In this document: in pieces, positions 1-7,724 of the stretch | Layout: each line of letters opens with the position of its first letter | Numbering within the stretch: position 1 is the first letter of the stretch | NCBI RefSeq assembly: GCF_027319265.1 | Contig: NZ_DAHVNP010000031.1 | Span: 186,001 to 250,000, forward strand | Direction of reading: 5' to 3' | Length of the DNA: 64,000 bases | DNA from: Ferrimicrobium sp. | Lineage (GTDB): Bacteria; Actinomycetota; Acidimicrobiia; Acidimicrobiales; Acidimicrobiaceae | The notes under the pieces: model-generated | Told to the model about the DNA's origin: nothing | The model's database searches: none | Seen by the model: only the letters and a program-made list of their open reading frames with translations | Program-made: the position numbers and the translations under genes

Positions 1-414
1 CAGGACAAAAACCACGAGAGGGAAGGTGAGGAACTGGAGAAAGCGCGAGTGCAAGAACCCGTCGATGAGTCGACGGGTATGCTTCTTTGAGGTCTGTAGT
101 GCCAACGTGACGGGAGCGGCGAGTGAGAGCAGACCCGGTGCCACGATCATCAAGAGAAGGTGCTGGGCGATGTGGGCAGTAAAATAATGCATCACGTAGA
201 CCGAAACCGGTCCGCCAAGGGCGTACTCGATGGCAAAGGCGCCGCCGACGAAGGCTCCCACACGAGCATTCGACCACTTTCGACCCTTTGCCCGCACTTT
301 GATGACGCTATCGAGATACCACGACGTTAGCGCAATGAGGAAAAATAACACGGCGATCGAGAACGGGCTGAGCGACCACGCGGTCAACAACCCTAGATAG
401 TGAAAAGTATCCAC
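1..414 (-). CDS. ctaG: CtaG-like cytochrome c oxidase assembly membrane protein, partial (C-terminus beyond window)
   Basis: The reading frame is open from a GTG at 414 to the window edge (138 residues). A GAGGAGGT ribosome site lies about 5 bases before this GTG; another in-frame GTG at 417 is too close to it. The protein has several hydrophobic segments, and the motif HIAQHLLLMIVAPGLL near residue 80 resembles the conserved histidine-bearing helix of the caa3_CtaG family (integral membrane proteins linked to assembly of heme-copper oxidases). The gene diverges from ccdA, another cytochrome-maturation gene, which supports a role in respiratory complex assembly. The family call is from motif memory, not a search. 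Confidence 0.75.
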   Translation of the reverse strand, partial: MDTFHYLGLLTAWSLSPFSIAVLFFLIALTSWYLDSVIKVRAKGRKWSNARVGAFVGGAFAIEYALGGPVSVYVMHYFTAHIAQHLLLMIVAPGLLSLAAPVTLALQTSKKHTRRLIDGFLHSRFLQFLTFPLVVFVL

Positions 415-569
415 CACACCTCCTCGTTCTTATGCTAGAGCATTCACCCCTCGTACTCCAACACGTTGCCCCCCGAATTGTCATGCTAGAGATCGGAGGT
501 GGCGGCGGAATGATGACGCACCCGTTTGCGACCTGAGAGAGGCGTTCCCAGCGGGTACGCCTCTTCCCC

Positions 570-575
570 TATACT
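570..575 (+). promoter_or_regulatory. Putative -10 element of leaderless ccdA
   Basis: TATACT lies six bases before the GTG at 582. There is no ribosome-binding site, so transcription probably begins at or next to the start codon. No convincing -35 hexamer was seen. Confidence 0.45.
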
Positions 576-581
576 GTGGAT

Positions 582-1334
582 GTGGGAATTGATGGGAGCT
601 ACGTGATCGCCTTCGGCGGCGGAGTGATCTCGTTCCTGTCTCCATGCGTGCTCCCCCTTGTCCCTGCCTACCTGTCCGTGGTGTCGGGACTCGATGCACA
701 AGAGATCGCCTCAGGCAGCGTCTTACAGCTCCGTAAGGTCACCACCTCGACGCTCTTGTTCGCGGCCGGCTTCACCGTCGTCTTCACCGCCCTTGGACTC
801 ACCGCATCGGCGCTCGGTCAGGAACTCGCTCGCGATCATGTCGCCATCGAACGCATCGGAGGGGTCGTCCTTATCGTCATGGCGCTCTTCTTGTTGGTAA
901 CCCAGTTTCTGTCGGCCCCGCAACTCGCTATGGAACGCCGTTTTCATCCCTCATTGCAGCGCTACGGCAAGTTCGCTGCACCGGTGGCAGGAATGGCGTT
1001 TGCCTTTGGTTGGACACCCTGTATCGGGCCCATCCTTGGCTCAGTCTTGGCGATCGCAGCGACCCAAGCATTACTGATCAAGGGTGCTATCTTGCTGCTC
1101 GCGTATTCGGCGGGATTGGCGGTTCCGTTTCTAGTGACTGGGCTTGTCTTCTCCAGAGCTGTCGGGGCGCTCAAGTTTCTCAAACAACACACTCGCATTC
1201 TCACGATTGGCTCTGCCGTCGTGCTGTTGGTGTTTGGCGTCGTTATGGCGCTCAATGAGTTCTCGTGGATCACCAGTCACCTCCAGTCGCTCGCTTCAGC
1301 CGTTGGGCTCTCGTCGCTCAACCGTCTTGGCTAG
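582..1334 (+). CDS. ccdA: CcdA/DsbD-type thiol-disulfide transmembrane protein
   Basis: About 250 residues with six predicted membrane helices, the usual size of CcdA. The motif FLSPCVLPLVPAYLS near the N-terminus and FGWTPCIGP around residue 150 carry the two conserved cysteines that relay electrons from thioredoxin across the membrane to extracytoplasmic thiol-disulfide proteins, for example in cytochrome c maturation. An in-frame GTG exists at 576, but a TATACT hexamer at 570-575 abuts it, so 582 is the better start for a leaderless message. No resB/ccsA partner follows directly; a CtaG-like gene lies divergently upstream. Confidence 0.9.
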   Translation: MGIDGSYVIAFGGGVISFLSPCVLPLVPAYLSVVSGLDAQEIASGSVLQLRKVTTSTLLFAAGFTVVFTALGLTASALGQELARDHVAIERIGGVVLIVMALFLLVTQFLSAPQLAMERRFHPSLQRYGKFAAPVAGMAFAFGWTPCIGPILGSVLAIAATQALLIKGAILLLAYSAGLAVPFLVTGLVFSRAVGALKFLKQHTRILTIGSAVVLLVFGVVMALNEFSWITSHLQSLASAVGLSSLNRLG

Positions 1335-1457
1335 GCACCAGTGGGTGTACGGCTGGATGACGCAGTCATGGCCAAGCCCTGGAGCAGATACTTGGAGTTG
1401 ATCTATAAAGCGCCGACATGCCAGGGGGAGGAACCACGGCATGATGACGGTCACGAC

Positions 1458-1463
1458 TAGAAT
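1458..1463 (+). promoter_or_regulatory. Putative -10 element of leaderless DUF151 gene
   Basis: TAGAAT lies seven bases before the ATG at 1471, and no Shine-Dalgarno sequence is present. The conserved family N-terminus begins at that ATG, which supports a leaderless start. Confidence 0.5.
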
Positions 1464-1470
1464 AGCCAAC

Positions 1471-1977
1471 ATGGTAGAGGTCGAGGTTGCAGGTGTCAAG
1501 GTGGATCTTCGCTCGAACTCGCCGGTGCTGTTGTTGCAAGAGCTGACTGCCCCGTACCGTGTAGTGCCAATCTTCATTGGTGTCCCTGAGGCAAATGCGA
1601 TAGATCTCGCCATCGCCAACGTTGATCCGCCCCGTCCATTGACCCACGATCTCGCGTGCACCTTACTTGACGTGCTCGATGCCAGAATCTCCCAGGTTGT
1701 GGTCACCGAGGTTCGTAACGGGACCTACTACGCCGAGATCACGCTCATTGCCAACGGCATCGAACACCGTGTGAGTGCTCGTCCCTCAGATTCGGTGGCG
1801 CTGGCGATACGTAGTGGGGCCGCCATCTTTGTGGATGATGCGGTCATGAACTCCGAGGGGACGGTTTTTGATGATACCCAGCAAGCCGACTCCGGACCCG
1901 AAGTCGTACAGGAGGAGATCGTCGGCGAATTTCGTGACTTCCTCAAGTCGATACGACCGGAGGATTTTTCCGAGTAG
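1471..1977 (+). CDS. DUF151 / bifunctional nuclease (BFN) domain protein
   Basis: About 168 residues. The protein begins MVEVEVAGVKVDL and contains EANAIDLAIANVDPPRPLTH and SARPSDSVALAIRSG, hallmarks of the DUF151 family that includes mycobacterial Rv1829. A C-terminal acidic tail ends in FLKSIRPEDF, as in actinobacterial members. The frame opens earlier at 1441, but homologous sequence starts at 1471, where a TAGAAT hexamer seven bases upstream suggests leaderless transcription. The gene sits next to ftsR, garA and gcvH, matching the Rv1826-Rv1829 order, although here it lies on the opposite strand. The biochemical role in bacteria is uncertain. Confidence 0.88.
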   Translation: MVEVEVAGVKVDLRSNSPVLLLQELTAPYRVVPIFIGVPEANAIDLAIANVDPPRPLTHDLACTLLDVLDARISQVVVTEVRNGTYYAEITLIANGIEHRVSARPSDSVALAIRSGAAIFVDDAVMNSEGTVFDDTQQADSGPEVVQEEIVGEFRDFLKSIRPEDFSE

Positions 1978-2129
1978 GTAACCCGCTACGTCGGTACGTT
2001 AGCAGGCCACGATACCGGCCAACGTTCATCCGTATAATGTCGCCTTGCTGCGATTGCAAATCGAGGGATTCACCTCTCCTTGTCGCTTTTTTAACTACGC
2101 TACAGAGGAAAACAAGGAGGTCCTATCCA

Positions 2130-2324
2130 GTGAAGGTGGCGCTCATCGTCGTTGGCGTGCTCATTGTTTGCATCGTCGGTGCCTACTTCGTATCCACTTC
2201 GCTCGGCGTGGCGGCAACCATTGGGGGTACTTTCTTCATGATTGTCTTTGGCTTAGCCCTCTTTCGTCGCCCACTCCGTGACGAGGATGAGCTCTATGAT
2301 GAAGGCACGACTCATGACGATTGA
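2130..2324 (+). CDS. Small membrane protein, 64 residues, unknown function
   Basis: GTG at 2130 follows AAGGAGG at 2114-2120 at good spacing, so I prefer it to the longer frame from 2037. The protein has two adjacent hydrophobic segments (about residues 3-22 and 27-45) and an acidic C-terminal tail (RDEDELYDEGTTHDD). I do not recognise a family. Its last 13 bases overlap the convergent 3' end of ftsR, and no terminator is visible between the two genes. Confidence 0.6.
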   Translation: MKVALIVVGVLIVCIVGAYFVSTSLGVAATIGGTFFMIVFGLALFRRPLRDEDELYDEGTTHDD

Positions 2325-3136
2325 TCCGTCAACCTTTTGAGGCTGACCAGCGCATTCTCGAGCAGCAGGCCACGTAGACCCGAGCTGAGTTCAACAAGCT
2401 CTTCTAGCTCCTCACCAGCTCGCCGTCGACCCTCTGGGCTCCGTTGACGAACGAGCGGCATGAGGAGCTGTTCGATGAGCCCCACCTCGCGATCGGTAGA
2501 GGTGCGATAGTGTCGTAGGTGTCGCGGTTCAAGTCCGAACTTGGCAAAGGAGTGAATAGTTCGGGCGATCTCTATCTCGATAGGGGCGAAGTGACGTTGA
2601 CCAGCGACGGTAACGCCGGCGATGAGCCCGTTACGAATCATCTCATCGATGGCAGTGGCTGGAGCCCCAGTAAGGCGGGCGAGTTCATCGATGGGAAACA
2701 GCTCTGGTCGACTAGTGGAGAGCGGGGCATCGTCGCTGTGAGCGACCTCCGGGGTCGACGGTTCTTCGGTCTCCTGGGAAAATAGGTCGACGCGCGTGTC
2801 CGCATCGAGATGTTCCTTGATTTTGCGAAGCGGCATGTAGGTCGATTTTTGGAGCCGCAGGACCTCGCAGAGCCGTTCTATGTCTGGCTGGTAAAACTTT
2901 CGGTACCCGGCGGCATTGCGCTCGGGTGCGATCAACCCTTGGCTCTCGAGAAAACGAATCTTGGAGATCGTCACCTCGGGGAACTCCTGTTGGAGGAGCG
3001 TGAGCACCTCTTTGATGGAAAATTCTTTTGCTGATTCCCCTCGCAAAACCTCCCAGCGCGGCGTTGTCAGCTTCCCTGACCCTGCTGCAGGAATAACAGG
3101 CGGAACTTGCCGATCTGTATCTCGTTGCCCGGGCAC
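2312..3136 (-). CDS. ftsR: MerR-family regulator, FtsR-like
   Basis: Up to 274 residues. A MerR winged helix-turn-helix begins around residue 39 (FSIKEVLTLL) with VTISKIRFLESQGL and GYRKFYQPDIERL. The C-terminal half holds a second helical region (about 145-270). The arrangement matches actinobacterial FtsR (Rv1828 type), described as an activator of ftsZ. The gene follows garA in the same direction. The frame extends 70 bases into garA from a GTG at 3136; the conserved domain would allow a start further in, near 3047 (a TTG close behind GGGAGG), so the true start is unresolved. Translational coupling to garA is likely. Confidence 0.85.
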   Translation of the reverse strand: MPGQRDTDRQVPPVIPAAGSGKLTTPRWEVLRGESAKEFSIKEVLTLLQQEFPEVTISKIRFLESQGLIAPERNAAGYRKFYQPDIERLCEVLRLQKSTYMPLRKIKEHLDADTRVDLFSQETEEPSTPEVAHSDDAPLSTSRPELFPIDELARLTGAPATAIDEMIRNGLIAGVTVAGQRHFAPIEIEIARTIHSFAKFGLEPRHLRHYRTSTDREVGLIEQLLMPLVRQRSPEGRRRAGEELEELVELSSGLRGLLLENALVSLKRLTDQSS

Positions 3137-3546
3137 AATTTCTCCTCCTCCACCCGCTCTCGGTCCACATAGGTCCCGTTGAGCGAACCAGCATCTTTGA
3201 TGTAGTACCCCTCATCACGCAGTTCCACCTCCGCGTGGCGTCGGGAGACGGTCACATCGTTCAAGAAGATATCACTATCAGGATGTCGGCCGATACTCAT
3301 GATCTTGCGATCCAACTGAAACCATGAACCTGCCTCCTGTCCAATCTGGATCATCAGATACCCGTAGCCGCCCGTAGGGGCAGGCTCCATGCTCTCCGTC
3401 CCCTCCTCTTGAACGAGCACGGATGGATCGATGACATCGAGTGACCCAGTAGTCTCCTCGGGGCGCTCAAGCAGCCGCGCACCGCAGGCAGCACAAAAAT
3501 GAGCTGATGGTGGATTCACTTCAAGGCACTGCGGGCAGGTTGACAT
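3067..3546 (-). CDS. garA: GarA/OdhI-like FHA domain protein with N-terminal zinc ribbon
   Basis: 159 residues. The N-terminus carries a double CxxC zinc ribbon (CPQC and CAAC, residues 4-22). A threonine pair in EETTGSLD (about residue 30) resembles the ETTS phospho-switch of GarA. The FHA domain (about 65-155) has the phosphothreonine-binding motifs SIGRHPDSDIFL, VSRRHAE and SLNGTYVDRE. In mycobacteria and corynebacteria, phosphorylation by PknB/PknG-type kinases makes the FHA domain close on its own tail and releases 2-oxoglutarate dehydrogenase and glutamate dehydrogenase. The gene starts three bases after the gcvH stop, and its 3' end overlaps the ftsR frame. The zinc ribbon is an addition relative to mycobacterial GarA. 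Confidence 0.9.
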   Translation of the reverse strand: MSTCPQCLEVNPPSAHFCAACGARLLERPEETTGSLDVIDPSVLVQEEGTESMEPAPTGGYGYLMIQIGQEAGSWFQLDRKIMSIGRHPDSDIFLNDVTVSRRHAEVELRDEGYYIKDAGSLNGTYVDRERVEEEKLCPGNEIQIGKFRLLFLQQGQGS

Positions 3547-3549
3547 GTT

Positions 3550-3930
3550 CTACTCGCTGTGGAGCAGTTTGCGGTAGGCCTCGAGATCGAGCAGTTGTTC
3601 GGTTGTGCCGGCAGTGACGGTGATCCGGCAGATCCAACCCTCCCCATAGGGGTCGCTGTTGAGTAGCTCAGGGCGGGTGTTGAGTTCTTCGTTAACCTCG
3701 GCGATGACACCTGCGACCGGTGCAAAGATATCGGAGACGGACTTTGTTGACTCGACTTCAGCGATCGAATCGCCGACGGCGACGGATCTTCCTAGTTCCG
3801 GAAGTCCTACGAAGACGACATCACCGAGGGCATCCTGGGCGTAGTCGGTGATCCCCATCGTTGCGGTACCGCCATCACTCAGGACCCACTCGTGCTCGGC
3901 GGTGTATTGAAGATGTTCTGGAAAGTTCAT
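3550..3930 (-). CDS. gcvH: Glycine cleavage system H protein
   Basis: About 126 residues, the usual length. The protein opens MNFPEHLQYTAEHEWV, and the lipoyl lysine is in VESTKSVSD (about residue 62). It shuttles the aminomethyl group on lipoate between the P, T and L proteins. ATG 3930 is preferred to a TTG at 3939; no ribosome site is visible for either. It lies in the pgsA-manC-gcvH-garA-ftsR run, away from gcvT/gcvPA/gcvPB on the other strand, so H protein may be controlled separately from its partners. The gcvH-garA-ftsR linkage is the same as in M. tuberculosis. Confidence 0.95.
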   Translation of the reverse strand: MNFPEHLQYTAEHEWVLSDGGTATMGITDYAQDALGDVVFVGLPELGRSVAVGDSIAEVESTKSVSDIFAPVAGVIAEVNEELNTRPELLNSDPYGEGWICRITVTAGTTEQLLDLEAYRKLLHSE

Positions 3931-4032
3931 AGTTGCCAAGGCTAACGGCTAATCGGCGTCGGTGCTGACTCGCAGCGAAAAAAACTGAGAATCATCATCA
4001 TTGTGCGCCTTCACGTAGGGGCACGATGAGAT

Positions 4033-6549
4033 CTATGACAGGTGAGGAGCACTATCACGGATGGTGCGCACCTGTTCATGAAGCTTGGCGATCATGGCAT
4101 TCGCAGCAGCATCGTCGTCGTCAGAGACCCAGACCTTCAAGAGGGGCTCTTGTTGGTCTGGCGCGATGAGCCAAAACCGATCACCGTCACCGACGCGTAT
4201 TCCGTCAATCACGATCAGTTGTTCGTTGGAGTCAGACTCAGCCCGCGTTCGCAACTCCCGCATGGTGTAGCCCATCTGCGCATAGCTCACTGAAATCTCA
4301 TCCACGTGGACCTTTGGCACCTGGATGCCCCTGCGCAGCCTCGACAGCGGCTGGCGGACATGCTCGAGCCCTGAGAGCAAATAGGCGAGGCTCACGGCCG
4401 CATCGGGAACCGAGGTGAGATTGGAGAACAGGAAAAGTCCTTGCCCGCCCACGCCGAGCGCTGGGACTCCGCTTGCGCGCACGCGACGACTGATATCGTT
4501 TAAGTCCAGTCCGGCCCAGGTAAAGGTGATAGCTGCATCATTGGCTAACTTCTCCAACGTGCTTGGCATGTTGACAGGCGCCACCACCTCCTGGATCCCA
4601 TCACTTTGGATGACCAGTTTGGTCAAGAGTGCCGCGAGTTCAGCATCGCTGAGCGTGACCCCTTCGTCATCGATGACGGTGATACGCTCCGCCCCAGCGT
4701 CGACTAGGAGGCCCAGCTGTGCCGAGGATGCGACGACGAGGCGGGCGAGGGACTGGAGTTGAGCGTGGGCATCATGGGTGATTGATCGAATCGTCGATGG
4801 ATAGGAGTTGACGGCGAGGACATCCATGCCCAGTGAACTGAGCACCTGAGGAAGCGAGAGATTGCCGCTTCCAAAGGAGAAATCGATCACGACTTTTGCA
4901 CCCAGGTTACGGATGCGCGTCATGGGGAGCTGCGCGTTGAGCTCAGCCTTCCAGCTCTCAAAGGAGCGCGGGTAGGCACGCAGGTCACCGACCTCTGAAC
5001 CTGAGACACGTCGGAAGTCCTCCCGCTCCAGCGCACGCTCGATCTTGCGACGATCACCCGAGGGAAGGTCACACCCAACTTCATTGACCAGATGGATGAG
5101 GATCGCCTGTGGGTCCTGGGGGTCGAGGGCGACGCGAACGCCGGCCCGGCTGTCGGAGCGAGCAACCAGGTGCCGCAGAACCGGGAGCGTCGAGACCTCT
5201 AAGTCCTCAACATCCATCCCCACCGAGTTAAAGCCGACCATCATGGCGCGTTTGATCGCGCGGGCGGATCGCGAGGTATCCCGTGCGGCCATCACGACGG
5301 AGTGCAAGGGCAGCATGGAACCATAGGCCATCGCGATACGGCACGCGAGCTCTGGGGTAATGTCGATGTTGGCCAGCCCGGCGATGCCTAGTGGGCCAAA
5401 GACAGTGCGGGGTGAACCCGCTTCCCAAACGATCGAGTTGGTGACGGTAGAGAGCGGTTCAATCTTCTTGGCTGGGTAGATCTTGATGTCGGGGGCTAAG
5501 ACAGCTTCGCGGCCGACGTAGACCCCATCGGCGATGATCACTCCATCGTTGACGACGGAGCGGGAACGGATCTCCGCGCCTCGACCGAGAATGGCGGCCC
5601 TGATGCGAGACGCCTCGCCGACAAAGACATGGTCAAAAACCACACTTCCAGAGAGCACGGAGCCCGTCTCAATGCGCGCATTGTCCCCGAGGATCGTGTA
5701 GGGACGAACCTCAACGCCAGGCCCGAGATAGACGTAGTTGCCGATCAGTGCGGGCCCTTCAATCTTGGCAGTCGGATGCACTTCGCAATCCTTGCCGATC
5801 ATGACGCCGCCCTGAAAGCTAAAACCCTCCAAGTGCGTCTGGCTACGACCGTCGAGGACGTCGCGTCCTGTCTGGAAAAACCCTCCGAAGGTGCCAACGT
5901 CGGCCCAATACCCTTCGGACACGTAGCCGTAGAGAGCCTCACCGTCAGCGAGGAGGCCAGGGAACACCTCGCTCGAGAAGTCAACGGGTCGATCTGTCGG
6001 GATAGTGTCTAAAACCTCGGGCTCTAGCACATAGATGCCGGTGTTGACGGTATCGGTGAAGACCTCACCCCAGGTCGGCTTTTCAATCAGTTGTTCGACC
6101 TTTCCGGTGGTATCGGTCGCCACGATACCAAACTCGGTTGGTGCGTCTACGGAGGTGAGCACCATAGTCGCCTTGGCGTTGCGGTGTTGGTGAAACGCGA
6201 TCGCCTCGCTCAGATTGATATCGGTGAGAACATCCCCGCTGAGGACGAGAAAAGTGCCACGCACAAGATGCCTGGCGTGGGCTACCGCGCCTGCGGTACC
6301 AAGGGGTGTCTCCTCTTGTAGGTAGCGCACTGACACACCAAATTCGGCGCCATCACCAAGGTAGTTACGGATGGCGTTGCCAAGATATGCGACCGTCACA
6401 ATGATATCGGTAACGCCATGCGCTGCCAGTAGCTCCACGACATGCCCGATCATTGGTTTGTTGGCGATTGGCAACATCGGCTTTGGTGTCGTGCTCGTGA
6501 GCGGCCGTAGTCGGGTCCCTTCTCCTCCCGCGATAATGACTGCCTGCAT
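4033..6549 (-). CDS. Fused sugar-1-phosphate nucleotidyltransferase and phosphohexomutase-like protein
   Basis: 838 residues. ATG 6549 is preceded by AGGAGG at five bases. Residues 1-230 are a nucleotidyltransferase (IIAGGEGTRLRPLT, then PKPMLPIANKPM). Residues about 245-375 are a left-handed beta-helix rich in hexapeptide repeats. Residues about 380-838 resemble an alpha-D-phosphohexomutase (GSMLPLHSVVMAARDTSRSA). This layout matches large mannose-1-phosphate guanylyltransferase/phosphomannomutase proteins of cyanobacteria and actinobacteria. The TASHNP active-site serine loop expected after domain 1 is not visible; the region around residues 475-495 reads GVRVALDPQDPQAILIHL. The mutase half may therefore be inactive or regulatory. 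Substrate (mannose or glucose) is not decided by sequence. Confidence 0.88.
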   Translation of the reverse strand: MQAVIIAGGEGTRLRPLTSTTPKPMLPIANKPMIGHVVELLAAHGVTDIIVTVAYLGNAIRNYLGDGAEFGVSVRYLQEETPLGTAGAVAHARHLVRGTFLVLSGDVLTDINLSEAIAFHQHRNAKATMVLTSVDAPTEFGIVATDTTGKVEQLIEKPTWGEVFTDTVNTGIYVLEPEVLDTIPTDRPVDFSSEVFPGLLADGEALYGYVSEGYWADVGTFGGFFQTGRDVLDGRSQTHLEGFSFQGGVMIGKDCEVHPTAKIEGPALIGNYVYLGPGVEVRPYTILGDNARIETGSVLSGSVVFDHVFVGEASRIRAAILGRGAEIRSRSVVNDGVIIADGVYVGREAVLAPDIKIYPAKKIEPLSTVTNSIVWEAGSPRTVFGPLGIAGLANIDITPELACRIAMAYGSMLPLHSVVMAARDTSRSARAIKRAMMVGFNSVGMDVEDLEVSTLPVLRHLVARSDSRAGVRVALDPQDPQAILIHLVNEVGCDLPSGDRRKIERALEREDFRRVSGSEVGDLRAYPRSFESWKAELNAQLPMTRIRNLGAKVVIDFSFGSGNLSLPQVLSSLGMDVLAVNSYPSTIRSITHDAHAQLQSLARLVVASSAQLGLLVDAGAERITVIDDEGVTLSDAELAALLTKLVIQSDGIQEVVAPVNMPSTLEKLANDAAITFTWAGLDLNDISRRVRASGVPALGVGGQGLFLFSNLTSVPDAAVSLAYLLSGLEHVRQPLSRLRRGIQVPKVHVDEISVSYAQMGYTMRELRTRAESDSNEQLIVIDGIRVGDGDRFWLIAPDQQEPLLKVWVSDDDDAAANAMIAKLHEQVRTIRDSAPHLS

Positions 6550-6588
6550 GCAAACCTCCTATGTGACCGACGATCCTGTACGGTCTTG

Positions 6589-7179
6589 CTAGGGCAGTTC
6601 CTCCGGATGAGCTGTTCTCGCAAAGTTTAGGGCGTAGAACACCAGTGCAACGTAGAGCAGCACCACTGCCAAGGTCATCAGGGCGACTGCTGTCTCCTTC
6701 ACGATCGGCTGGTGCAGGCCGTCACCAAGAACTACCAAAGGAAATCCTAGCAGCAAGCCAAAGGTGCCCGCCTTGCCGATCCAGACCACGTCGTTGCGAT
6801 GACGGTGGATGAGCAGGTCAGCAAGGACTGTGATCCCAACAAGTATCTCCCGTAGAAGCACAATGACGAGAAGCCAGGTCGGAACGAGGTGGTCCAAGAG
6901 CGCAGCGATGGCCACCACGATGAGGACGACGCGGTCCGAAAGTGGATCAAAGATCTTGCCAAAGGTCGTCACCGCACCAGTACGACGCGCGACGTAGCCA
7001 TCGAGAAAGTCAGTGATGCCCATCACCGCGAGCAGGATTGCGGCGGCGATGTCGTGTCGCCCGTGTGAGAGCAGAATCCACACAGGAAGCAGGAGGAGTA
7101 CGCGAAGTGCCGTGATGAGCGAAGGGATCGCCGTGCGTGTGATGGCCAATAGCCGATGCTTGTTCACGGCTCTTAGCAT
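6589..7179 (-). CDS. CDP-alcohol phosphatidyltransferase (PgsA-like)
   Basis: 196 residues with about five membrane helices. The signature D-G-x2-A-R-x8-G-x3-D-x3-D is present as DGYVARRTGAVTTFGKIFD followed by PLSD (about residues 57-80). The enzyme would transfer an alcohol phosphate to CDP-diacylglycerol to make phosphatidylglycerophosphate, phosphatidylinositol phosphate or a similar lipid. It is the first gene of the minus-strand run, 39 bases before the nucleotidyltransferase fusion. Mycobacterial pgsA2 (Rv1822) also lies a few genes from gcvH-garA, which supports orthology, but the head-group substrate cannot be read from the sequence. Confidence 0.85.
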   Translation of the reverse strand: MLRAVNKHRLLAITRTAIPSLITALRVLLLLPVWILLSHGRHDIAAAILLAVMGITDFLDGYVARRTGAVTTFGKIFDPLSDRVVLIVVAIAALLDHLVPTWLLVIVLLREILVGITVLADLLIHRHRNDVVWIGKAGTFGLLLGFPLVVLGDGLHQPIVKETAVALMTLAVVLLYVALVFYALNFARTAHPEELP

Positions 7180-7230
7180 AGACCTCGCCGTCGATTGTGG
7201 GAATTCTCCGTTTAGTCAAACAGCCTACAG

Positions 7231-7236
7231 TACAAT
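7231..7236 (+). promoter_or_regulatory. Putative -10 element, leaderless start at 7243
   Basis: TACAAT lies six bases before the GTG at 7243. An AGAGG sequence overlaps but is too close to the start to act as a ribosome site. Confidence 0.4.
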
Positions 7237-7242
7237 AGAGGT

Positions 7243-7695
7243 GTGCCACAGGGATCCATGCTTTCACTCGTTGTCTTCCCATCGACCATCGTTTTGATGG
7301 GAATCGTGGCGTTTCTAGTCGGTTGGCGGCGACATACTCGATTCATGAATTCGATACGAGCAAGGCGTGCGGCAGAGTTTAACGCGAATCATCTCTCGCA
7401 GACGATGGCCTATGAGCCCGAGGTGCTCATCACCAACGTGATGCGTGCGGAGGAATCAGTCCTCATCGGGTACCAACCGTATCTGCATGCCGCCCAGGAC
7501 GTAGCTAAGGCACAAGGCACCTTTGTCGCGTTTGGCTCGGACGCTGGGGTCTTCGAACGGCTAGAGAACTGGTGCACGCAGCAGGCCTGCATTCGCGTTG
7601 AACTCGATCACCTGGGCAACCGACTCCGCCTGTCTCGCTCCTATACCACTGAAGAAGTCGAACTCTCGATGGTGCCAAAGAAGAATGTGGGGTGA
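7243..7695 (+). CDS. Single-span membrane protein of unknown function, upstream of gcvT
   Basis: 150 residues from GTG 7243, or 145 from ATG 7258. One hydrophobic segment (about residues 7-28) is followed by RRHTRF and a soluble domain of about 115 residues with no recognised motif. The domain contains an acidic, cysteine-bearing stretch (VFERLENWCTQQACIRVELD). It lies 29 bases upstream of gcvT on the same strand and diverges from pgsA, so it may be co-transcribed with the glycine cleavage genes, though gcvT has its own -10-like hexamer. Confidence 0.7.
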   Translation: MPQGSMLSLVVFPSTIVLMGIVAFLVGWRRHTRFMNSIRARRAAEFNANHLSQTMAYEPEVLITNVMRAEESVLIGYQPYLHAAQDVAKAQGTFVAFGSDAGVFERLENWCTQQACIRVELDHLGNRLRLSRSYTTEEVELSMVPKKNVG

Positions 7696-7711
7696 TGGCG
7701 GGTCTGACGGT

Positions 7712-7717
7712 TAGCAT
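7712..7717 (+). promoter_or_regulatory. Putative -10 element of gcvT
   Basis: TAGCAT lies seven bases before the gcvT GTG at 7725, in a gap of only 29 bases. No ribosome site is evident. Confidence 0.35.
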
Positions 7718-7724
7718 GTGAGAA

